A stretch of 23,807 nucleotides of DNA, from NCBI GenBank assembly GCA_947458305.1, contig CANGZO010000009.1, positions 1 through 23,807 of the forward strand. Reading direction: 5' to 3'. Positions 1 to 6,338 of this stretch are shown piece by piece (position 1 is the first letter of the stretch; every line of letters starts with the position of its first letter). The notes below the pieces were generated by a model. It was not told where the DNA came from. It ran no database searches and saw only the letters and a list, made by a program, of their open reading frames with translations. Source of the DNA: Comamonadaceae bacterium (GTDB taxonomy: Bacteria; Pseudomonadota; Gammaproteobacteria; Burkholderiales; Burkholderiaceae_C). The position numbers were made by a program, and so were the translations under genes.

Positions 1-897
1 ACGCAAACCAAAGAGCTGCGCAATGTGGGCCCCAGCGTGAGTTACAAGTTGCGCGATGGCGCAGGCCAAGCGCGCGAATACAACAATTACATGTTGCCTG
101 TGGACACCGGTGATGGTGTGCCCGTGTTCTTGTTGGGCATGCGCGAGACGCCCAGCGAGCCTTTCCGTTACCTGCGTCCTCCGGCCGATGAAAACAGCGA
201 GTTGACGGGTTTCATCCGTTTGCGCGCCGCACTTGAAACGCCCGAACTGCGCAATCGTGCGGTGCAGCGTTACGCCCGCAAGGCGGTGGATCCTCAACGC
301 CCCGAGTTGACCCAGCAACTGGCCGATTCGGCAGCCCGGTCTTTGGGCTTGTTTGCCGGTTTGGAGCAGGTGCAGGGCAAGCAGGTTTCGGGCTTGCAGG
401 CCTTGGCGGATTTTTTGGAGTCCAATGTGCCCGAGGCTGAGCGCGCCCGTGCAGGTGAAATGTTTGTCCGCATTTTGAACGGCGCCTTGTTCGAACTGGA
501 CGCCGTGGCGCGCGAGCAAGCGGGCGCCAAACCGATGCCACCAGAGCAAGTGCAGGGCTTCATGACACAGGCGGTGCTGGCGCTGTCGGATGCGCCGTTT
601 TACCCTGCGCCCATGACGTTTTTGCTCAAGGATTTCAAGCAGGTGCAAGCCAGTGTGTTCCAGGTGGCCCGGGCGCCCGGCCAGTCCATTGTTTACCTGG
701 GTTGTGCCCTTTTGATCTTGGGTATTTTTGCAATGCTGTATGTTCGAGACCGTCGCTTGTGGGTCTGGCTGTCGCCGCAAGGCGGTGGTGCCCAAGCGAG
801 CATGGCTTTGTCGTCCAACCGCAAGACCATGGACGTTGACCGTGAATTTGACCAACTGACCGCCCGATTGTTGGGCCGCTCCGAGAAAACACCATGA
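1..897 (+). CDS. resB: Cytochrome c biogenesis protein ResB, C-terminal part
   Basis: ResB (Ccs1) is a membrane protein of system II cytochrome c maturation. With CcsA/ResC it moves haem to the periplasm and ligates it to apocytochrome c. The reading frame is open from base 1, so the N-terminus lies outside the window; about 298 residues are present. Visible are a long periplasmic-type domain and one hydrophobic segment near the C-terminus (around GQSIVYLGCALLILGIFAML), followed by a basic cytoplasmic patch (YVRDRRLWVWL). This is the usual ResB ending. The stop overlaps the ccsB start by 4 bases (ATGA), which implies translational coupling with its functional partner. Identification rests on this tail plus the partner gene. 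Confidence 0.9.
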   Translation, partial: TQTKELRNVGPSVSYKLRDGAGQAREYNNYMLPVDTGDGVPVFLLGMRETPSEPFRYLRPPADENSELTGFIRLRAALETPELRNRAVQRYARKAVDPQRPELTQQLADSAARSLGLFAGLEQVQGKQVSGLQALADFLESNVPEAERARAGEMFVRILNGALFELDAVAREQAGAKPMPPEQVQGFMTQAVLALSDAPFYPAPMTFLLKDFKQVQASVFQVARAPGQSIVYLGCALLILGIFAMLYVRDRRLWVWLSPQGGGAQASMALSSNRKTMDVDREFDQLTARLLGRSEKTP

Positions 898-2204
898 CGA
901 CTGTCACTTTGAATCCGGGCTATTTTTCCAGCCGCTCGGCGCTGGATTGGGGCTTTGCCCTGTTGGCGCTGTTGGGTACGGTGTTTGCCTTCACCCGCTA
1001 CCAGCACGCCATGGACGTTTACGAGCAGGCCATCCTGATCGGCAGCTTGCCTGCGGCCATTTGGTTGGCCTGGTTTTGGCGCCCTTTGCGCACTTTGATG
1101 TTGGTGGTGACGGGCTTGTCTTTGTGGGCCATCTACCTGTATCAGGGGGATCTGGCCCGATCCGAGCAGGTGTTCTTGCTGAAGTATTTCTTGTCCAGCC
1201 AGTCGGCCATCCTTTGGATGAGCATGCTGTTTTTCATCAGCACCGTTTTTTATTGGGCGGGCATATTCATTCGCGGTCAGGCCGACGCGATGGAGTCTTT
1301 GGGCTCGCGCATGGCTTGGGTGGCGGTGGGCCTGGCCCTGATCGGTACCTTGGTGCGCTGGTACGAAAGCCACCAGTTGGGCCCCGACATCGGGCACATC
1401 CCGGTGAGCAACTTGTACGAAGTCTTCATCATGTTTTGCTGGATGACGGCGGCGTTTTACCTGTACTACGAAGCGCAATACAAGACCCGTGCTCTGGGCG
1501 CATTCGTCATGTTGGTGGTGAGTGCGGCGGTGGGCTTTTTGCTTTGGTACACGCTGGTGCGTGAAGCCCACGAGATTCAACCCTTGGTGCCCGCCCTCAA
1601 GAGCTGGTGGATGAAGGTCCACGTTCCGGCCAACTTCATTGGTTACGGCACCTTTGCCTTGGCAGCCATGGTGGCCTTTGCTTACCTGATCAAACAACAA
1701 GCGACCGAGACCCGTTGGTACAAGCTGGCACCCTTGTGGTTGCTGGGCATTGTGCTGTGCTTTGAGCCGGTGGTGTTCCGCCAATCGGCCAACGACCAGA
1801 CCAGCAGCTATTGGATGGTTTACTTTGGGGTGTCCGCCTTCATCGTGGCGGGCATTTTGATGGGCCGCCGACGCATCGCCGAGCGTTTGCCGTCTTATGA
1901 AATCCTCGACGATGTGATGTACAAATCCATCGCCGTGGGCTTTGCTTTCTTCACTATCGCGACCGTGCTGGGCGCCTTGTGGGCGGCCGAGGCCTGGGGC
2001 GGTTACTGGAGCTGGGACCCGAAAGAGACTTGGGCCCTGATCGTCTGGCTGAACTATGCCGCCTGGCTGCACATGCGCCTGATGAAGGGCTTGCGCGGCA
2101 CCGTGGCCGCTTGGTGGGCGCTGGTGGGCCTGGGCATCACGACCTTTGCTTTCTTGGGCGTGAACATGTTCCTCAGCGGTTTGCACAGCTACGGCACACT
2201 CTGA
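894..2204 (+). CDS. ccsB: Cytochrome c biogenesis protein CcsB (CcsA/ResC family)
   Basis: This is the haem-handling half of the system II cytochrome c synthetase. The 436-residue protein is highly hydrophobic with many membrane segments. The family's tryptophan-rich WWD haem-binding motif is at about residues 368–380 (GGYWSWDPKETW). Candidate haem-ligand histidines flank it at about 243 (in MKVHVPANFIGYG) and 393 (in WLHMRLMKG). A conserved NLYEVF segment lies near 173–178. The ATG start overlaps the resB stop by 4 bases. Length and motif order fit the family. The name CcsB follows common genome annotation; in the older scheme this protein is CcsA/ResC. A hairpin follows directly after the stop. 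Confidence 0.95.
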   Translation: MTTVTLNPGYFSSRSALDWGFALLALLGTVFAFTRYQHAMDVYEQAILIGSLPAAIWLAWFWRPLRTLMLVVTGLSLWAIYLYQGDLARSEQVFLLKYFLSSQSAILWMSMLFFISTVFYWAGIFIRGQADAMESLGSRMAWVAVGLALIGTLVRWYESHQLGPDIGHIPVSNLYEVFIMFCWMTAAFYLYYEAQYKTRALGAFVMLVVSAAVGFLLWYTLVREAHEIQPLVPALKSWWMKVHVPANFIGYGTFALAAMVAFAYLIKQQATETRWYKLAPLWLLGIVLCFEPVVFRQSANDQTSSYWMVYFGVSAFIVAGILMGRRRIAERLPSYEILDDVMYKSIAVGFAFFTIATVLGALWAAEAWGGYWSWDPKETWALIVWLNYAAWLHMRLMKGLRGTVAAWWALVGLGITTFAFLGVNMFLSGLHSYGTL

Positions 2205-2210
2205 AAAATC

Positions 2211-2230
2211 AAGGGGCCTGAGGGCCCCTT
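2211..2230. terminator. Shared hairpin between convergent ccsB and response regulator
   Basis: A perfect 8-base stem (AAGGGGCC / GGCCCCTT) with a TGAG loop sits between the ccsB stop (2204) and the response-regulator stop (2237). On the - strand it is followed by GATTTTTC, a short U-tract in RNA, so it best fits an intrinsic terminator for the response regulator. On the + strand the A-run precedes the stem and there is no U-tract, so termination of ccsB here would be weaker. Probably bidirectional. Confidence 0.7.
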
Positions 2231-2236
2231 GTGCAT

Positions 2237-2620
2237 TCAAGTCTTGTAAGACTGGACAGCCAATTCAATGGCCTGCAGCAGCTGTTGGGTCCTGAAAGGT
2301 TTCCAAAGAAAAGCGACAGCGTCTGGTTCGGGGTCGTCCCTGACTTCATGGGGCAAGTTCTCACCGCTCATGAAGATCACCGGCAACAGGTCACCCGAGC
2401 GCCGAATTTCTGCATGCAACTTCAAGCCGGACATGAAAGGCATACGAACGTCCAGCAGCATCAACCGAAGTCCATTGGAGCGTTCTGCCGACAAATAGGC
2501 TGGACCTGAGTGGTGTGCACGCACTTTAAAGCCTTGTGCGCGCAGCACCATGACCAAGGTGTTGCGCAAATCGTTGTCGTCGTCGACGACCTCGATCGTG
2601 ATGTCAGAAGGACGGGTCAT
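2237..2620 (-). CDS. Orphan single-domain response regulator (receiver only)
   Basis: The 127-residue protein is a CheY/FixJ-type receiver domain with no output domain. The acidic pocket is D13-D14-D15 (VVDDDND), the phospho-acceptor is D57 in LLDVRMP, the switch Ser is S85 (FMSGE) and the conserved Lys is K107 (LWKPF). All catalytic positions are present, so it should accept phosphate. The ATG at 2620 follows a TGA directly and has no clear Shine–Dalgarno. No histidine kinase lies nearby. It is transcribed away from msrP. It might act as a phosphorelay intermediate or control a partner by protein contact. The LDVRMPxMSGL sequence resembles FixJ-type receivers. The cognate kinase and output are unknown. 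Confidence 0.85.
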   Translation of the reverse strand: MTRPSDITIEVVDDDNDLRNTLVMVLRAQGFKVRAHHSGPAYLSAERSNGLRLMLLDVRMPFMSGLKLHAEIRRSGDLLPVIFMSGENLPHEVRDDPEPDAVAFLWKPFRTQQLLQAIELAVQSYKT

Positions 2621-2771
2621 TCAGAGGTCCAAGTCATAGGGGTATTGGCCTTGTACTTCCAAACAAGGATTGACCGCCCAAGCCCGCGTGGAAATGATCT
2701 TGGAAATCGGAGGATTGTGCAGGCAGCGGTTGAAAAGTTCACAATCACAGCGTGACTTTAAAGGTTAAAAC
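2621..2771. other. Divergent intergenic region, response regulator / msrP
   Basis: These 151 bases separate two divergent genes and should hold both promoters. I see no convincing -35/-10 pair on either strand. On the - strand a 47-codon frame (2621–2764) is open and ends in TGA directly abutting the response-regulator ATG, but it has no ATG or GTG start, so I do not call it a gene. For msrP, AAAGG at about 2760–2764 is a modest ribosome-binding site 7 bases before the start. Confidence 0.4.
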
Positions 2772-3767
2772 ATGATCTTCTTATCTTCCCGAGCTGGTTT
2801 TCAGCACCCAGTGCCCAGTGAGATCACCCCAGAGGCGGTCTATTTGCAGCGAAGGGCGCTGATTCGCCAAGCGGCCATGGGTTCGGCGGGCTTGGCATTG
2901 GCCGCTTGGGGTATGCGCGATGCGCGGGCGCAGATGGCCCGGCCGGGGCAGTTGCCGCCCCTGGTTTCTGTGCCCACCAAGCTGCCAGGTGGGGTGGTCA
3001 TGGACAAATTGACGCCCTACAAAGACGCGACGACCTACAACAATTTTTACGAGTTTGGCACCGACAAAGCCGATCCGGCCAAGCGGGCGCACACGCTCAA
3101 AACGGAGCCGTGGAGCGTCGAGATCGAAGGCTTGGTCAAGAAGCCCGGTCGCGTGAATTTGGAGGACATCATGAAGTGGGGCGCCATGGAAGAGCGCATT
3201 TACCGCCTGCGTTGTGTCGAAGGATGGTCCATGGTGATCCCTTGGGTGGGTTACTCGTTGGCCGATTTGATTCGCCGCGTGGAGCCTTTGCCAGGCGCCA
3301 AGTACGTGGAATTTGTGACTTTGGCCGACCCGAAAACCATGCCCGGAGTGCGGGGTGGCGTGGTGGATTGGCCTTATTTGGAGGGGCTGCGCATGGACGA
3401 GGCCATGCACCCGTTGACCATGTTGGCGTTTGGCATGTACGGTGAGGTCATGCCCAAGCAAAACGGCGCACCCCTGCGTTTGGTGGTGCCATGGAAGTAT
3501 GGTTTCAAAAGTGGCAAGAGTTTGGTCAAGATCCGCTTCACCGACAAACAGCCGGTGATCTCTTGGGAAAAATCGGCCCCCCAAGAATATGGCTTTTATT
3601 CCAACGTCAACCCCTTGGTGGACCACCCGCGTTGGAGTCAGGCCACCGAGCGGCGCATTGGCGAAGACGGTTTGTTGGCCAAAAAGCGCAAGACCCTGAT
3701 GTTCAATGGCTACGAAACACAGGTGGGTCAGTTGTATGCGGGCATGGACTTGAAAAAGTTCTTCTGA
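2772..3767 (+). CDS. msrP: Protein-methionine-sulfoxide reductase, catalytic subunit MsrP
   Basis: MsrP (YedY) is a periplasmic molybdopterin enzyme that reduces methionine sulfoxide in oxidised envelope proteins, with electrons from MsrQ. The 331-residue precursor begins with a Tat signal: twin arginine at 27–28 (QRRALIRQAAMG), a hydrophobic stretch, and a likely cleavage after ARA near residue 53. The molybdenum-ligating cysteine is C148 in RLRCVEGWSMVIPWVG. The C-terminal region keeps PLRLVVPWKYGFKSGKS, typical of the sulfite-oxidase fold. Length matches the family. msrQ follows after 28 bases. The ATG at 2772 gives the family's usual leader (SEITPEAVYLQRR) before the Tat motif. Confidence 0.96.
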   Translation: MIFLSSRAGFQHPVPSEITPEAVYLQRRALIRQAAMGSAGLALAAWGMRDARAQMARPGQLPPLVSVPTKLPGGVVMDKLTPYKDATTYNNFYEFGTDKADPAKRAHTLKTEPWSVEIEGLVKKPGRVNLEDIMKWGAMEERIYRLRCVEGWSMVIPWVGYSLADLIRRVEPLPGAKYVEFVTLADPKTMPGVRGGVVDWPYLEGLRMDEAMHPLTMLAFGMYGEVMPKQNGAPLRLVVPWKYGFKSGKSLVKIRFTDKQPVISWEKSAPQEYGFYSNVNPLVDHPRWSQATERRIGEDGLLAKKRKTLMFNGYETQVGQLYAGMDLKKFF

Positions 3768-3795
3768 TGCACAAACCAGCCATTTTTTTGAGGAC

Positions 3796-4395
3796 ATGAG
3801 GGCGGCGCTGCGTCACCCGGCCGCTTGGTGGGCGTTGTTGCTGGTGGGTTTGATGCCCTTGGCCTGGTTGGTGCTGCAGACGGTGCAAGACCAATTGGGC
3901 GCTAACCCTGCAGAGGCCTTGATTCGGGCCACTGGCGACTGGACCTTGCGTGGCTTGTGTGTTGTGTTGGCCGTGACCCCTTTGCGAACCCTTTTGGGTT
4001 GGCCCGAGTTGGCCAGGTTTCGGCGCATGTTGGGCCTGTTGGTGTTTGCTTATGCCAGCCTGCACATGCTGAGTTATGCCTGGTTTGACATGGGCTTTGA
4101 TCTGGCGGACACGCTGCAAGACATCGTCAAACGCCCCTTCATTTGGTTGGGTTTCAGTGCCTTTGTGATCTTGCTCGCGCTGGCCGCGACTTCTTTTAAC
4201 CGAGCCATGCGCTGGCTGGGTGGCCGGCGTTGGCAGTGGCTGCACCGGGGCGTTTATTTGGTGGCCGTGCTGGCCGTGCTGCACTTTTGGTGGATGCGTG
4301 CGGGCAAGCAGGACTTTGACGAGGTGCTGGTGTATGCCGCCATTTTGGCGGGCTTGTTGGGCTGGCGTTTGCTGAAAATGCGCAGGCCAATCTGA
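3796..4395 (+). CDS. msrQ: Haem-binding membrane subunit MsrQ
   Basis: MsrQ (YedZ) is an inner-membrane b-type haem protein that passes electrons from the quinone pool or flavins to MsrP. The 199-residue protein has about six hydrophobic segments. Histidines expected to bind haem lie in YASLHMLSY, WQWLHRGVYL and AVLHFWWM, the family pattern. The early segment GANPAEALIRATGDW is also typical. The ATG at 3796 is preceded by GAGGAC. It forms an operon with msrP and ends 9 bases before the convergent lysA. Confidence 0.95.
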   Translation: MRAALRHPAAWWALLLVGLMPLAWLVLQTVQDQLGANPAEALIRATGDWTLRGLCVVLAVTPLRTLLGWPELARFRRMLGLLVFAYASLHMLSYAWFDMGFDLADTLQDIVKRPFIWLGFSAFVILLALAATSFNRAMRWLGGRRWQWLHRGVYLVAVLAVLHFWWMRAGKQDFDEVLVYAAILAGLLGWRLLKMRRPI

Positions 4396-4404
4396 ACAGG
4401 GTGC

Positions 4405-5703
4405 TTAGACCAACTGCTCCAGCGCAAATGTGTCAAATGCCGACTCGCGTTGGCGAATGAGATGGGCCTTGGCGCCATCGACCAGGATCTCGGCGGCGCG
4501 TCCACGCGTGTTGTAGTTGCTGGCCATGCTCATGCAATAGGCGCCAGCGGAGAGCACCGCCAGCGTGTCGCCAGCTTGCACCACAAGTTGTCGGTCGCGG
4601 CCGATCCAGTCGCCGCTTTCACACACCGGACCCACCACGTCGTACACCACGCTGTCGCCACCATCGGCCGCGTTGCGCGGCGACACGGGCACGATCTGGT
4701 GAAAGGCTTGGTACATGGCGGGGCGGGGCAGGTCGTTCATGGCGGCATCGACGATGCAGAAGTTCTTTTGTTCGCCGGGCTTGAGGTACATGACTTCGGT
4801 CAGGCACACGCCGGCATTGCCCACCAAGGAGCGACCTGGCTCGATCATGAGTTGCCGCTGGCCGTAGCCGCGGGCATCGAGCTTGGCCAAGAGTTGGGCC
4901 CACAGGGCATCGGCCTCAGGCGGTGTGTCGCCGTTGTAATTGATGCCCAAACCACCCCCAAAATCGATGTGGTGGATCGGAATGCCTGCCGCTTCAATTT
5001 CTGAAACCAAGTCCAGCACGCGGTCCATCGCGTCCAGATAAGGCGTGGTTTCGGTGATTTGCGAGCCGATGTGGCAATCGATGCCCACGACGTGCAGACC
5101 CGGCAAACTCGCGGCGTGGCGGTAGGCGCGCAGCGTGTCTTCGTGCGCGATGCCAAATTTGTTGCCTTTGAGGCCTGTTGAAATGTAAGGGTGCGTCTTG
5201 GGGTCAACGTTGGGGTTCACGCGCAGGCTGACCGGGGCCCGTTTGCCTGCCTTGACGGCCACTTGGCTGAGCACATCCAGTTCGGCTTCGCTCTCCACAT
5301 TGAAGCAACCAATGCCGATTTGAAGCGCTTGCTGCATTTCTGCGCGGGTTTTGCCGACGCCCGAAAAAATCACTTTGGCAGGGTCGCCGCCTGCGGCCAG
5401 CACACGGGCCAGTTCACCGCCAGAGACGATGTCAAAGCCGCATCCGGCATCGGCAAAAACCTGCAACACCGCCAGGCTGGAGTTGGCCTTCATGGCATAG
5501 CAAATTTGTGCTTTCCGGCCGGCAAAGCCGCGCTGGTAGGCGGCCAGCGCCGACAACATGGCGGCTTTGGAATAGACAAACAAAGGCGTGCCGTACTCTT
5601 GGGCCAGGTCAGACAAGCGCACGCCTTCCACCATCAGCCCATTGTTTTGGTAGACGATGTGCGGGTGTCCGGGCAAGGTGTGGGAAGCAGCAGGGGCGTT
5701 CAT
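4405..5703 (-). CDS. lysA: Diaminopimelate decarboxylase
   Basis: LysA is a PLP enzyme that decarboxylates meso-diaminopimelate to L-lysine, the last step of lysine synthesis. The 432-residue protein has the alanine-racemase-like barrel. The PLP lysine is K72 in CYAMKANSSLAVL. The glycine-rich phosphate loop is GGGLGINY, with EPGRSLVG after it. The active-site cysteine motif from the partner subunit is CESGDWIG near residue 345. All hallmark positions are intact and the length is normal. The ATG start overlaps the lptM stop by 4 bases, so the two are probably translationally coupled; lptM–lysA adjacency is common in proteobacteria. Confidence 0.97.
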   Translation of the reverse strand: MNAPAASHTLPGHPHIVYQNNGLMVEGVRLSDLAQEYGTPLFVYSKAAMLSALAAYQRGFAGRKAQICYAMKANSSLAVLQVFADAGCGFDIVSGGELARVLAAGGDPAKVIFSGVGKTRAEMQQALQIGIGCFNVESEAELDVLSQVAVKAGKRAPVSLRVNPNVDPKTHPYISTGLKGNKFGIAHEDTLRAYRHAASLPGLHVVGIDCHIGSQITETTPYLDAMDRVLDLVSEIEAAGIPIHHIDFGGGLGINYNGDTPPEADALWAQLLAKLDARGYGQRQLMIEPGRSLVGNAGVCLTEVMYLKPGEQKNFCIVDAAMNDLPRPAMYQAFHQIVPVSPRNAADGGDSVVYDVVGPVCESGDWIGRDRQLVVQAGDTLAVLSAGAYCMSMASNYNTRGRAAEILVDGAKAHLIRQRESAFDTFALEQLV

Positions 5704-5972
5704 CGTGTGACGGCATCAGAGGCCGAAGGTGAGATCAAAAAGAGGGTGTCGGGCGCCACCGAGGGTGCGGTCGATCTTTCGGGTGCCCGGCGTTGGGTGG
5801 AAGTTGAAGACGGATCGTGCCAAGGGTTGAGTGACTGGGGCAAGGTGGCCCGGTTGACAGAGGCGGGTGAATCAGGCGCGCGCAAGGGGCCCTTTTGGCC
5901 ACAGCCGCTCAATACGGCCGCACTGCCAACAAGGACAAGCGTGGTGACTAGAATCTTCGGTACCTTCAACAT
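5700..5972 (-). CDS. lptM: LptM-type small lipoprotein (YifL-like)
   Basis: The 90-residue protein has a lipoprotein signal: basic start, hydrophobic core, and lipobox LSGC with the lipidated cysteine at C24. The conserved sequence LSGCGQKGPL that follows is the LptM/YifL signature. LptM helps the LptD/LptE lipopolysaccharide translocon mature in the outer membrane. The rest is Pro/Ser/Thr-rich and low in complexity, with no further domain. It precedes lysA with a 4-base overlap. Its start is only 12 bases from the divergent cyaY start. Upstream on the - strand, TACAAT (5979–5984) is a good -10 box and would place the transcript start almost on the ATG, so the mRNA may be nearly leaderless. 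Confidence 0.88.
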   Translation of the reverse strand: MLKVPKILVTTLVLVGSAAVLSGCGQKGPLRAPDSPASVNRATLPQSLNPWHDPSSTSTQRRAPERSTAPSVAPDTLFLISPSASDAVTR

Positions 5973-5984
5973 GCAGCGATTGTA
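5949..5984. promoter_or_regulatory. Overlapping divergent promoter elements of lptM and cyaY
   Basis: Starts of lptM (5972, -) and cyaY (5985, +) are 12 bases apart, so promoter elements must reach into the opposite gene. On the - strand TACAAT at 5979–5984 matches a -10 box for lptM; its -35 would lie inside cyaY and is weak. On the + strand TAGAAT at 5949–5954, inside lptM, matches a -10 box for cyaY, again with a weak -35. Neither gene has a clear Shine–Dalgarno. Prediction by motif only. Confidence 0.4.
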
Positions 5985-6314
5985 ATGACCGACCTCGAAT
6001 TTTTGGACCAGGCTGAACGCCTGCTGGCTGGGATAGAAAACAGCTGCGACCTGCTGAACGACGATGCCGATGTGGACATTGACAACCAGCGGGTGGGGGG
6101 CATGGTCACCTTAACCTTCGCCAACCGCAGCCAAATCATCGTCAATTTGCAAAAGCCCCTGCACGAGGTTTGGCTGGCCGCACGCTGCGGGGGGTTCCAC
6201 TACAAGTTCGACGGCACGGTTTGGCAAGACACCAAGGGCCAAGGTGAGTTTTGGCAGAGTTTGTCTCGCTATGCATCCGAGCAGTCGGGGCGCGCGCTGT
6301 TGTTCAAGCCCTGA
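5985..6314 (+). CDS. cyaY: Iron–sulfur assembly protein CyaY (frataxin)
   Basis: CyaY is the bacterial frataxin. It binds iron and IscS and tunes Fe–S cluster assembly in the cytoplasm. The 109-residue length is typical. An acidic N-terminal helix (DLLNDDADVDIDNQ) supplies iron-binding residues. The beta-sheet core is present: GGMVTLTFANRSQIIVNLQKP, then LHEVWLAARCGGFHYKF and the W in TVWQDTKGQGEFW. The ATG at 5985 is the only start that fits; no good ribosome-binding site precedes it. It is monocistronic and ends 24 bases before the convergent mrcA. Confidence 0.95.
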   Translation: MTDLEFLDQAERLLAGIENSCDLLNDDADVDIDNQRVGGMVTLTFANRSQIIVNLQKPLHEVWLAARCGGFHYKFDGTVWQDTKGQGEFWQSLSRYASEQSGRALLFKP

Positions 6315-6338
6315 CGCGCCTGGCGCCAGGGAGAAAGC

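Noticed and set aside
693..2240. Long minus-strand open frame of 515 codons opposite ccsB
   Set aside because: It is rich in His, Gln and Arg with no domain or membrane pattern, as expected from the antisense of a GC-rich membrane protein gene. ccsB on the + strand has the WWD motif and correct start context.
5191..5985. 264-codon plus-strand frame across lysA and lptM
   Set aside because: It is antisense to two well-supported genes and shows no domain. Its end (MQRL stop) merely overlaps the region before cyaY.
6320..6331. Palindrome CCTGGCGCCAGG between cyaY and mrcA
   Set aside because: It is a perfect 12-base palindrome, but it has no loop and no U-tract on either strand, so I do not call it a terminator. 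Such GC palindromes occur by chance.
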